From positions 888,501-952,500 of the forward strand of contig NZ_JAOQNH010000003.1 in NCBI RefSeq assembly GCF_025961205.1: a stretch of 64,000 nucleotides of DNA. Reading direction: 5' to 3'. The notes below the pieces were generated by a model. It was not told the DNA's origin. It saw only the letters and a program-made list of their open reading frames with translations, and ran no database searches. Source of the DNA: Azospirillum fermentarium. Its GTDB lineage: Bacteria > Pseudomonadota > Alphaproteobacteria > Azospirillales > Azospirillaceae. This document shows, piece after piece, positions 32,149 through 40,214 of this stretch (position 1 is the stretch's first letter; each line of letters begins with the position of its first letter). The translations under genes were made by a program, and so were the position numbers.

Positions 32149-33115
32149 CGCGCGGGTGCTGGTCACCGGGGCCACCGGCTTCGTCGGGCGGGTGCTGGTG
32201 CGCCGGCTGCTGGACCGGGGCGTGGCGGTGCGCGCCGCCGTCCGCGGCCCGGCGGAAGCCGCCCGCGCCGTGCTGCCGCCGGGAGCCGAGGTGGCGGTGG
32301 TGGGGGCCATCGGCCCGGACACCGATTGGACGAATGCCCTGGCGGGCGTGGACGCCGTGGCCCATCTGGCGGCCCGCGTCCATGTGATGCGCGACGCCGC
32401 CGCCGACCCGCTGGCGGAATTCCGCGCCGTCAACACCGCCGGCACCCGGCGTCTGGCCGAATCCGCCGCCGCCGCGGGTGCGCGCCGGCTGGTGTTCGTC
32501 AGCAGCATCAAGGCGGTGGTGGACGAGAGCCGCTCCACCCCCGTCACCGACGCCACCCCCGCCGATCCCCATTCCCCCTATGGCCGATCGAAGCGGGAGG
32601 CGGAAGAGGCGCTGGCCGCCGTGTCCGCCGCCACCGGGCTGGAAACCGTGGTGCTGCGCCCGCCGCTGGTCTATGGCCCCGGCGTGGCCGGCAACCTGCG
32701 TACGCTGCTGAAACTCTGTGCCCGGCGGGTGCCGCTGCCGCTGGCGGGCGTGCGCAACCGCCGCAGCCTGATCGGGGTGGAGAATCTGGCCGACGCCGTG
32801 GCCGCGTGCCTGTTTCACCCCGCCGCCGCCGGACATTGCTTTCTGGTGGACGACGGGGCGCCGCTGTCCACCGCCGATCTGGTCCGCGCGCTCAGCGCCG
32901 GGCTGGGGGTGAGGCCGCGGCTGCTGCCCGTCCCCCCCGCCCTGCTGGGGCTGGCGGCACGGCTGCTGGGACGGGCCGGCGCGCTGGACCGGGTGGCGGG
33001 ATCGCTGGAACTGGACAGCCGCGGCATTCGCGGCACGCTGGGGTGGGCCCCCCCGCTGGATACCGCGTCCGGCTTGCGTGCCACCGCCGAATGGTTCAAA
33101 GCTTCCGGTGCTTGA
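32141..33115 (+). CDS. NAD(P)-dependent sugar-nucleotide epimerase/4-reductase-like
   Basis: This 324-residue extended SDR has the cofactor loop VLVTGATGFVGRVLVRRLL, the AHLAARVHVM strand, the active-site Ser region FVSSIKAVVDES and the Tyr-Lys motif SPYGRSKREAEEAL. Proteins of this shape next to a WbpL-type transferase and a WbpM-type dehydratase commonly reduce the 4-keto sugar made by the dehydratase to N-acetylquinovosamine or N-acetylfucosamine. The role as 4-reductase is inferred from this context. The ATG overlaps the upstream fusion gene by 8 bp, and the dehydratase follows after 34 bp. Confidence 0.88.
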   Translation: MADARVLVTGATGFVGRVLVRRLLDRGVAVRAAVRGPAEAARAVLPPGAEVAVVGAIGPDTDWTNALAGVDAVAHLAARVHVMRDAAADPLAEFRAVNTAGTRRLAESAAAAGARRLVFVSSIKAVVDESRSTPVTDATPADPHSPYGRSKREAEEALAAVSAATGLETVVLRPPLVYGPGVAGNLRTLLKLCARRVPLPLAGVRNRRSLIGVENLADAVAACLFHPAAAGHCFLVDDGAPLSTADLVRALSAGLGVRPRLLPVPPALLGLAARLLGRAGALDRVAGSLELDSRGIRGTLGWAPPLDTASGLRATAEWFKASGA

Positions 33116-33149
33116 CGCACCACTGGTCTTTCTTCGTCAGGGTCATCCC

Positions 33150-35072
33150 ATGCGTTTCCCGTCGCCGCGGGCGTCCATCGTCTATGTCCACGATCTCGTC
33201 ATGACGGGGGCCGCCTTTGCCGCCGCCCTCTATCTGCGGGTGGGGGGACAGGCGTTTTCCACCTATGGCGAGGCGCTGCTGACCGGAACCCCGATCCTGA
33301 TCGCGGTGGCGGCGGTGCTGTACCGGGTGTCGGGCCTGTACCGCGGCATCTGGCGCTACGCCTCCATGCCCGATCTGGCGCAGTTGCTGCGGGCGGTGAC
33401 GGCGGTGGTGCTGGGATTCGTGCTGATCGGGTTCCTGTTCAACCGGCTGGATGCGGTGCCGCGGTCGGTGCCGCTGATCCTGTGGTTCGTGCTGGTGATC
33501 CTGCTGGGGGGGCCACGCTTCGCCTACCGCCTGATGAAGGATCAGCGCATCAGCTTCCGCGACGCCGGGGGCGGGGGCACCGGGGCCATTCCGGTGCTGC
33601 TGCTGGGGGTGGGCGACGCCGCCGACCTGTTCATCCGCTCCCAGGCCCACGGCGGGGAGGCGCTGTACCGGGTGGTGGGGCTGCTGGACGACAAGAACCG
33701 CCGCGTCGGCCACGCCGTGCGCGGGGTGCCGGTGATGGGGTCGGATGACGATCTGGCCGCCGTGGTGGCCGAACTGGACCGCCGCGGCCAGCGTCCGCAG
33801 CGGCTGATCCTGACCAAGCCCGACAACGAACTGCGCGGCGCCCCGGTGCGGGCGCTGCTGGACCGGGCGGAGTCGCTGGGGTTGACCCTCTCGCGCCTGC
33901 CGTCCATGACCGAATTCAAGTCGGCGCTGGACAACGGCAAGCTGGATCTGCGCCCCATCGCCATCGAGGATCTGCTGGGCCGCCCCCAGGCGGTGCTGGA
34001 CCGCGGGGCCATCGCCGGGCTGATCGCCGGCCAGCGGGTGCTGGTCACCGGCGCCGGCGGCACCATCGGCAGCGAACTGGTCCGCCAGATCGCAGCGCTG
34101 GAGCCCGCGCTGCTGGTGCTGGTTGAGGCGTGCGAGTACAACCTCTACGCCATCGACATGGAGATCCGCGCCCGCCACCCCGGCCTGTCGGTCAGCACCG
34201 AACTGGCCGACGTGCGCGACCGCACGCGCATCCGCCGCCTGTTCGCCGGGCATCGCCCGGCCATGGTGTTCCACGCCGCAGCGCTCAAGCATGTGCCGCT
34301 GGTGGAAGCCAACCCCATGGAAGGGGCGCTGACCAACGTGGCCGGCACCCGCAACGTGGCCGACGCCGCGCGGGAGGCGGGGTGCCGCGCCATGGTGCTG
34401 ATCTCCACCGACAAGGCCATCCGCCCCACCAGCGTCATGGGCGCCACCAAGCGCTTTGCCGAGACCTATTGCCAGGCGCTGGACCTGCTGCCGCCGCCCG
34501 ATGGGGCCGGGACGGCGACCCGCTACATGACCGTGCGTTTCGGCAACGTGCTGGGGTCGTCGGGGTCGGTGGTGCCGCTGTTCCAGCGCCAGCTTGCCGC
34601 CGGTGGCCCGCTGACCGTCACCCACCCCGACATGCGCCGCTATTTCATGACGGTGCGCGAGGCGGTGGAGCTGGTGCTCCAGGCATCCGCCCACGGCATG
34701 GAACGGGCCGACGAGCGCGGCAAGGTACTGGTGCTGGACATGGGCGAGCCGGTGAAGATCGTCGATCTGGCCCGCCAGATGATCCGTCTGGCCGGTCTGC
34801 GGCCCGAGGTGGACATCGCCATCGACTTCACCGGCCTGCGCCCCGGCGAAAAGCTGTTCGAGGAAATCCTGTCGGCGGCGGAAGCCCCCACCCGCACCGA
34901 GGCCGACGGCGTGTTCCTGGCCGCCCCGCGGGTGGTCGATTACGCCGCCGTGAACGCCGCCGTCGCCGATCTGGAAGCCGCCGCCCGCGCCGGTGACCGG
35001 GAACGGGTGCTGGGGCTGATCACCGCCATGGTGCCCGATTACGGCGTGCCGGTGGACGCGCCGGCGCCCTAG
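33150..35072 (+). CDS. UDP-sugar 4,6-dehydratase, WbpM/CapD-type polysaccharide biosynthesis protein
   Basis: This 640-residue inner-membrane protein has four N-terminal membrane helices (residues about 10-125), a first nucleotide-binding-like domain (VLLLGVGDAADLFIRSQ) and the catalytic domain. The catalytic domain has the NAD motif VTGAGGTIGSELVRQIAAL near residue 300, FHAAALKHVPLVEANP and the STDKAIRPTSVMGATKR active site, in which Met/Lys replace the usual Tyr/Lys. MRRYFMTVREAVELVLQA and GLRPGEKLFEE follow. It would form UDP-4-keto-6-deoxy-GlcNAc. The TAG stop is part of the CTAG duplicated by the adjoining IS element, which did not change the protein. Confidence 0.94.
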   Translation: MRFPSPRASIVYVHDLVMTGAAFAAALYLRVGGQAFSTYGEALLTGTPILIAVAAVLYRVSGLYRGIWRYASMPDLAQLLRAVTAVVLGFVLIGFLFNRLDAVPRSVPLILWFVLVILLGGPRFAYRLMKDQRISFRDAGGGGTGAIPVLLLGVGDAADLFIRSQAHGGEALYRVVGLLDDKNRRVGHAVRGVPVMGSDDDLAAVVAELDRRGQRPQRLILTKPDNELRGAPVRALLDRAESLGLTLSRLPSMTEFKSALDNGKLDLRPIAIEDLLGRPQAVLDRGAIAGLIAGQRVLVTGAGGTIGSELVRQIAALEPALLVLVEACEYNLYAIDMEIRARHPGLSVSTELADVRDRTRIRRLFAGHRPAMVFHAAALKHVPLVEANPMEGALTNVAGTRNVADAAREAGCRAMVLISTDKAIRPTSVMGATKRFAETYCQALDLLPPPDGAGTATRYMTVRFGNVLGSSGSVVPLFQRQLAAGGPLTVTHPDMRRYFMTVREAVELVLQASAHGMERADERGKVLVLDMGEPVKIVDLARQMIRLAGLRPEVDIAIDFTGLRPGEKLFEEILSAAEAPTRTEADGVFLAAPRVVDYAAVNAAVADLEAAARAGDRERVLGLITAMVPDYGVPVDAPAP

Positions 35073-36376
35073 CAGGGCGCGGAAAAAGGCTATGCCCGGC
35101 TGGCCGGTCGTGATTCTCTCATTTCGTAGAGAATGAGGCCGGCGAGGGGGCGATGCGGGGTTCGGACGAACGCAGCGAGGGTCTGTTCAGCTACGTGAGC
35201 TGTGAGGCTCGGGTTCCGGCCAACCACCCGTTGCGGGCGATCCGGGCCATCGTGGATGAAGCGCTGGAGGTGATGTCGCCAGCCTTCGAGGGTCTGTACT
35301 CGAAGATCGGGCGGCCGTCGATCGCACCGGAGAAGCTGCTGCGGGCGCTGCTGCTCCAGGCCTTCTACTCGGTGCGCTCGGAACGCCAGTTGATGGAGCA
35401 GCTTGATTACAACCTGCTGTTCCGCTGGTTCGTCGGGCTGTCGATGGACGCCCCGGTGTGGGACGTGACGGTCTTCACCAAGAACCGTGAGCGTTTGCTG
35501 GCGGGGGATGTGGCGGCCACGTTCCTGGCCACCGTGCTGGATCAGCCGCGGGTCAAGGCGCTGCTGTCGGACGAGCACTTCTCGGTGGACGGCACGCTGA
35601 TCGAGGCGTGGGCCAGCGTGAAGAGCTTCCGGCCCAAAGATGGCAGCGGTGAGCCGCCGGGGCCGGGCCGCAACGGCGAGCGCGACTTTCACGGTGAGAA
35701 ACGGTCCAACGAAACGCATGCCTCCACAACCGATCCCGAGGCGCGTCTCTACCGCAAGGGCAACGGGCAGCCGGCGAAGCTGGCCTTCATGGGCCACGCG
35801 CTGATGGAGAACCGCCATGCTCTGGTGGTGGATGTCCGGCTGACGGCGGCTACGGGCTTGGCCGAACGCGAGGCGGCGGTGTCGATGGTCGAGGCCATCT
35901 CCGGCTGCCACCGCATCACGCTGGGCGCCGACAAGGCTTACGACACCAAGGATTTCGTGGCGAACATGCGCCGCCTGGGCGCCACCCCGCACGTTGCCCA
36001 GAACACCAGCAACCGCCGCTCAGCCATTGATGGCCGGACCACCCGTCACCCCGGCTATGCCGTGTCCTTGCGCATCCGCAAGCGGATCGAGGAGGTCTTC
36101 GGCTGGATCAAGGGGGCGGGGCTGCGCAAGACCCGTCACCGCGGCACCGCCCGCGTCGGTTGGATGTTCACGCTGACTGCCGCCGCCTATAACCTGATCC
36201 GTCTGCCCAAGCTGCTGACAACGGCATAATCATCCCGGAGTCCGCCTGAATGGCGGCTCCAGGAGCCTGAGGGCGCGGAAAAAGGCGCCATCCAGACCAA
36301 AACAGGCCCCGAAAACACCATTTCCAAGCTTCAGCGGAGACAATGCCACCGCATCGGTCCGTTTTTCCGCGCCCTG
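35073..36376 (+). mobile_element. Intact IS5-family insertion sequence (1304 bp)
   Basis: Terminal inverted repeats CAGGGCGCGGAAAAA(GG/CG) lie at 35073-35090 and, reversed, at 36359-36376. The direct repeat CTAG flanks both ends (35069-35072 and 36377-36380), the target type favoured by IS5. One full-length transposase fills the element. The IR sequence recurs inside at 36270-36286. The element appears intact and recently inserted, because the ends match closely. Confidence 0.93.
35153..36229 (+). CDS. IS5-family transposase (DDE)
   Basis: The transposase (358 aa) cuts and rejoins the ends of the IS element. An N-terminal DNA-binding domain (NHPLRAIRAIVDEALEVMSP to RPSIAPEKLLRALLLQAFYS) is followed by the catalytic core, with DEHFSVDGTLIEAW (first Asp, about residue 146), LGADKAYDTKDF (second Asp, about 260) and RKRIEEVFGWIKGAG (Glu, about 312). 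No frameshift or stop interrupts it. It starts 80 bp inside the left end. It is the only gene in the element. Confidence 0.95.
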   Translation: MRGSDERSEGLFSYVSCEARVPANHPLRAIRAIVDEALEVMSPAFEGLYSKIGRPSIAPEKLLRALLLQAFYSVRSERQLMEQLDYNLLFRWFVGLSMDAPVWDVTVFTKNRERLLAGDVAATFLATVLDQPRVKALLSDEHFSVDGTLIEAWASVKSFRPKDGSGEPPGPGRNGERDFHGEKRSNETHASTTDPEARLYRKGNGQPAKLAFMGHALMENRHALVVDVRLTAATGLAEREAAVSMVEAISGCHRITLGADKAYDTKDFVANMRRLGATPHVAQNTSNRRSAIDGRTTRHPGYAVSLRIRKRIEEVFGWIKGAGLRKTRHRGTARVGWMFTLTAAAYNLIRLPKLLTTA

Positions 36377-36440
36377 CTAGGCTTTGTTTGGCCCTCGCCG
36401 GGCGGGCGCATCCGCGCCCTTGGCCGCGGCCTCAACGGCC

Positions 36441-36484
36441 GCCAGGAGCAGCGTGCCTCAGATTTGAAGCATGCCGCTCCTGGC
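36441..36484 (+). terminator. Hairpin downstream of the IS, possible end of the polysaccharide transcript
   Basis: GCCAGGAGC (36441-36449) pairs with GCTCCTGGC (36476-36484), with a further GC-rich part inside. No T-run follows. Before the IS inserted it would have stood about 65 bp after the 4,6-dehydratase stop. The rest of 36377-36637 shows no gene. Confidence 0.4.
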
Positions 36485-36637
36485 ACCAACGATGGGGGTA
36501 CGGTGTGATTTCCAGCATATGTTCCTAGAAAAAGACCTTGCCAGCCCCCACGCCCTATGGCATAAACCGCGCCACCCCAGGGACGGCACGGGAACGTTGC
36601 CGCGCCGCTGATCGGAATAAAAACCGATGAAGCCGGG

Positions 36638-36712
<75 letters not shown>

Positions 36713-36772
36713 TCCTCCCTGACGGCGCCAAGGCGCCACAGGCACCCCAGGGTGCCCATGGTGATACAGCGT

Positions 36773-36847
<75 letters not shown>

Positions 36848-36884
36848 TCTCCCCCCTTCCCTTCAAAAACGGTCTGCAGCGGGT

Positions 36885-37301
36885 TCAATCCTCGCAATCC
36901 GGCTCGATCCCGGCGGCTTCGGCATGGACCAGGCGGGCCAGCAGGGTGATGCGGGCCATGGCCGCCTCGCTGGCGGCGCGCAGGCGGGCATCGCCGGAAC
37001 CGTCGGCCTGATACAGGGCCGGGTCGGGCAGGCGCTGGCAGAAATCCCACACGAACCCATCGGCCCTGTGGTCCCACACCTCGAACACATCGGGGTTGGG
37101 ACGGCGGGCAACCCAGGCACGGGCGCTGTTCGCTTCGGGCCGGAACCGCACGCCGAAATAACGGCAGGCGGCAAAGGCGGCCACCGTCGCCGCCTCGTCC
37201 CCCGTGGCGTCGGGCCAGCGGTGCGCCATCACCGTGCGGAAGGCGGCCAGGAAACGCTGGCGGTCGGCCAGCAGCGGAAGCCCGTCGGGATCTGTTCTCA
37301 T
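36885..37301 (-). CDS. Hypothetical protein
   Basis: This 138-residue protein has no recognised family. It has a predicted helical start (LLADRQRFLAAFRTVMAHRW), a conserved-looking centre rich in aromatic residues (CRYFGVRFRPEANSARAWVA and VFEVWDHRADGFVWDFCQRL), and a helical C-terminus ending DCED. It has no signal peptide or membrane helix. The codon pattern is like the neighbours (strong GC at third positions), which supports a real gene. It is convergent with the tRNA-Thr pair and divergent from flgE, with about 250 bp between. Confidence 0.65.
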   Translation of the reverse strand: MRTDPDGLPLLADRQRFLAAFRTVMAHRWPDATGDEAATVAAFAACRYFGVRFRPEANSARAWVARRPNPDVFEVWDHRADGFVWDFCQRLPDPALYQADGSGDARLRAASEAAMARITLLARLVHAEAAGIEPDCED

Positions 37302-37463
37302 GACAAACAGTTTATACGGCGCAGCAACCGCCGATCAACCCCGCCCCCCTGCGGCAAGAAGCGCCGGGTGACGCAGGCGCCGACCCGGCAGAGGATTCCG
37401 CCCCGCCACGGAAAAACTGCCGTTACCTCCCGCCAACTCATTGATTTTTCAAGAATGAAAGCC

Positions 37464-37480
37464 TTGGCACGGCGGCTGCA
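37464..37480 (+). promoter_or_regulatory. Sigma-54-type promoter of flgE
   Basis: TTGGCACGGCGGCTGCA has the invariant GG (37466-37467) and GC (37478-37479) separated by 10 bp, matching the -24/-12 consensus TGGCAC-N5-TTGCA at nearly all positions. Transcription would start near 37491, 64 bp before the flgE ATG. Sigma-54 control of hook genes is known in some alphaproteobacteria. Confidence 0.75.
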
Positions 37481-37554
37481 TCGGTCGTGCCCGGATAAAG
37501 AGGGCCGCCGAAGACGGGTCAGGGCCGGCTTTGGGCGAGACGGGGGAGGCTGTC

Positions 37555-38976
37555 ATGGGGTTCGGGCGTATCATGAGCAACGGGGTGATGGGCCTGACCG
37601 CCCAGAACCAGGCGCTCAACACCATTTCCCAAAACATCGCCAACGCCACCACCACGGGCTTCAAGCGGTCGGAAACCCAGTTCCAGGATTTCGTCGTCAA
37701 CGACCGCTACGGCGTGCGCAACGACGGCGCGGGGGTACGGGCATCCGACCGGCTGCTGGCCGACCGCCAGGGCGACGTCACCAGCACCGGCATCGCGACC
37801 AACGTCGCCATCAAGGGCAACGCCTTTTTCCTGGTGCAGGAACTGGACAGCCGCACGGGCGAGGCGGTCTATGGCAACGACACCGCCGGCACCAGCGACC
37901 GCAAGCCCGAATTGACGCGGGCGGGCGATTTCCACCTGGACGCCTTCGGCCATCTGGTCAACAACGCGGGCCGCGGGCTGATGGGCATCAGCCTCGATCC
38001 CTCCCAGGCCACCCCCAACGGGCCGCTGAAGAGCACGGATCTCAAGCTGATTTCCGTCGGCGACGGCAACATGCCCAACTATTTCGAAGCGTCGAGGAGC
38101 GTCAGCCTTGCCGCCAACCTGCCCGACGACCAGACGGTCGCCACCGTCCCCAACGACCTGAACACCGTGACGCTGGGCGTCAAGGCGGTGGACACCCAGG
38201 GGCGGGAAGCCTCCATCTCCCTGGACTTCATGAAGGTGCGCAGCGGGGCCGACGGATCCGCCACCTGGCAGGTGTTCCAGAGCGGCGGCACCTATACCGA
38301 CGACGGCAAGGCCATCAACGACGTCAGCCACGCCTATCCCGAAACCTGGCAATCCCTGGGCACCATCGAGATCGGAGCCAACCGGTTCCTGGCCGGGCAG
38401 GACGGAGAGGCCGTGACGCTGAATCTGAACCCCGGCGGAACGTTCCAGGACATGACGCTGAACCTGGGCACCGTGGGCAGCCCCTACAACAGCATCACCA
38501 GCGCGCCCGAATGGAGCTTCGGCGGCATCTCCACCAGCCATGACGGGATCACCAAGGGCTCCTACAAGGACATGGAGATCACCGACAGCGGGATCGTGCA
38601 GGGCGTGTTCGACAACGGGCAGCGGCGCGGCTTCTACCAGATCGTCAGCGGCACCGTGAACAACATCAACGGGCTGGACGAGGTGTCGGGCACCACGTTC
38701 CGCGCCACCGACGAATCCGGTGACGTGATCGTCAAGGCGTTCGGCGCCAACCCCGACAGCATCACGACGCCCAGCGACAAGGCCAAGAACGCCGTCAACA
38801 ACGACATTCCCACCACGGGCGCGTTCCTGGTCGCCAATGCGGTGGAGAATTCCAACACCGACATCAGCAACGAATTCGTCAACCTGATCCAGACCCAGCG
38901 CGTCTATTCCGCGTCGTCCAAGATCATCACCACCGCCGACGAAATGACCCAGAACGTGATCGGCATCAAGAACTGA
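37555..38976 (+). CDS. flgE: Flagellar hook protein FlgE (FlgE/F/G family)
   Basis: The 473-residue product is an axial flagellar protein, most likely the hook subunit exported by the flagellar type III system. The N-terminal rod/hook signature is GLTAQNQALNTISQNIANATTTGFKRSE, and a FlgE/F/G core domain follows with VAIKGNAFFLVQ and ELTRAGDFHLDAFGHLVN. The hook D2 region is at about residues 170-330. The C-terminal coiled segment VENSNTDISNEFVNLIQTQR, then VYSASSKIITTADEM, completes the axial core. It is within the normal hook length range. A GGGGGAGG ribosome site precedes ATG 37555. No other flagellar gene lies in the window. Confidence 0.92.
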   Translation: MGFGRIMSNGVMGLTAQNQALNTISQNIANATTTGFKRSETQFQDFVVNDRYGVRNDGAGVRASDRLLADRQGDVTSTGIATNVAIKGNAFFLVQELDSRTGEAVYGNDTAGTSDRKPELTRAGDFHLDAFGHLVNNAGRGLMGISLDPSQATPNGPLKSTDLKLISVGDGNMPNYFEASRSVSLAANLPDDQTVATVPNDLNTVTLGVKAVDTQGREASISLDFMKVRSGADGSATWQVFQSGGTYTDDGKAINDVSHAYPETWQSLGTIEIGANRFLAGQDGEAVTLNLNPGGTFQDMTLNLGTVGSPYNSITSAPEWSFGGISTSHDGITKGSYKDMEITDSGIVQGVFDNGQRRGFYQIVSGTVNNINGLDEVSGTTFRATDESGDVIVKAFGANPDSITTPSDKAKNAVNNDIPTTGAFLVANAVENSNTDISNEFVNLIQTQRVYSASSKIITTADEMTQNVIGIKN

Positions 38977-38983
38977 TAGCCGC

Positions 38984-40030
38984 TCACACCGACCGCTCCC
39001 CGCATTGGCCGGCCAGAAAGTATGCGGCGATGTCCGGTTCCGCCACGTTGGCCAGCAGCCACATCAGCTTGGTCTGCGCCGCCTCGGTGGTCATGTCGCC
39101 GCCGGACAGCACGCCCGCCTCCGCCAGGCCGGCCCCGGCGGCGTAGAGCCCCATCTCCACCGCCCCTTCCGCGCACTGGGTCACGGTGACGATGGTCTTG
39201 CCGGCCCGCACCGCCGCGGCCAGCGTGTCCAGGAAATCCGCATCCTCCGGCGCGTTGCCGGCTCCGAACGAGCGCAGCACATATCCATGGATGTCCGGCA
39301 GCGCCAGCACCCCGGCGATCTGGTCCGCCGCCATGCCGGGATAGAGCGACAGCACCATCACGCGGCGGTTCAAGCGCCGGTGAACCGTAAACGGCTCCGG
39401 CGGCACCGGGCGGATCAGGCCGTTCTCGATGGAAATCCCCAGATCGAACCGCCCCAGCGGCGGCAGGTTGGGGCTGTCGAACGCCGCCCAGCGCGTGGCC
39501 GACACCTTGGTCGCCCGGTTGGCGCGCAGCAGCCGGTCGGCGAACGCGATGCACACCTCGGGCACGCACGGCAGCCCGGTGGCCTTGTACCCCGCCACCG
39601 ACAGGGCGTTGATGAGGTTCACCACCGCGTCGGTGCGGGGGCGGAAGATGGGGATCTGCGAGCCCGTCACTACCACCGGCTTGCCCAGATGGCGCAGCAG
39701 GAACGACAGCGCCGATCCGGTGTACGCCATGGTGTCGGTGCCGTGCAGGATGACGAAGCCGTCGTAGCGGTCATAGGCCGCCGCCACCGTTTGCGCCATC
39801 CACACCCAATGTTTCGGCCCCACCGACGACGAATCCAGCGGCGGCACCGGCATGCCGGCATCGTCGGTCAATCCCACCAGATCCCACCCGATACCGTTCA
39901 GCGGGTTGGGAACGTACGCGGCCAACTGTTCAGGGTCCGCCGGGCGCAGCGGGCTCCTGGGATCGGCGGGATCGGACGGCACCGACCCGATGGTTCCCCC
40001 GGTGTAGATGACCAGCACGTTGGCCGTCAT
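38984..40030 (-). CDS. L-asparaginase (type I-like)
   Basis: This 348-residue protein hydrolyses L-asparagine (or related amides) to aspartate and ammonia. The catalytic Thr is in VIYTGGTIGSV near residue 12, and the second Thr-Asp pair in FVILHGTDTMAYTGSALSF. VVTGSQIPIFRPRTDAVVNL, VMVLSLYPGMAADQIAGVL and GYVLRSFGAGNAP match cytosolic type I enzymes. No signal peptide is seen. It converges with flgE (7 bp apart) and is divergent from the M20 hydrolase. Confidence 0.92.
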   Translation of the reverse strand: MTANVLVIYTGGTIGSVPSDPADPRSPLRPADPEQLAAYVPNPLNGIGWDLVGLTDDAGMPVPPLDSSSVGPKHWVWMAQTVAAAYDRYDGFVILHGTDTMAYTGSALSFLLRHLGKPVVVTGSQIPIFRPRTDAVVNLINALSVAGYKATGLPCVPEVCIAFADRLLRANRATKVSATRWAAFDSPNLPPLGRFDLGISIENGLIRPVPPEPFTVHRRLNRRVMVLSLYPGMAADQIAGVLALPDIHGYVLRSFGAGNAPEDADFLDTLAAAVRAGKTIVTVTQCAEGAVEMGLYAAGAGLAEAGVLSGGDMTTEAAQTKLMWLLANVAEPDIAAYFLAGQCGERSV

Positions 40031-40214
40031 GGCCGTGTCTCCTAAGATTCCTCAGGATATCAGCCTGCCATGGCCGCGCCGTGTCCGGCAATGGGTGCCC
40101 GCCGCCGCCCGGGGGGCCGGGTTCCCCCTTTTCTTTTGGGAGTTTCCCCGGCACCCGTTTTGCGGTTTAGACTCAGACCTCTGCATTGCATCCACACGGG
40201 GAAGGACCAGGGAT

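Noticed and set aside
29845..32556. 903-codon minus-strand frame opposite the transferase fusion
   Set aside because: Antisense shadow over a gene with intact catalytic motifs; Arg/Gln/His-rich repeats and no domain signature.
36343..36528. 61-codon frame running out of the IS right end
   Set aside because: It starts inside the IS terminal repeat region, crosses the insertion junction and has no ribosome site; a chance frame.
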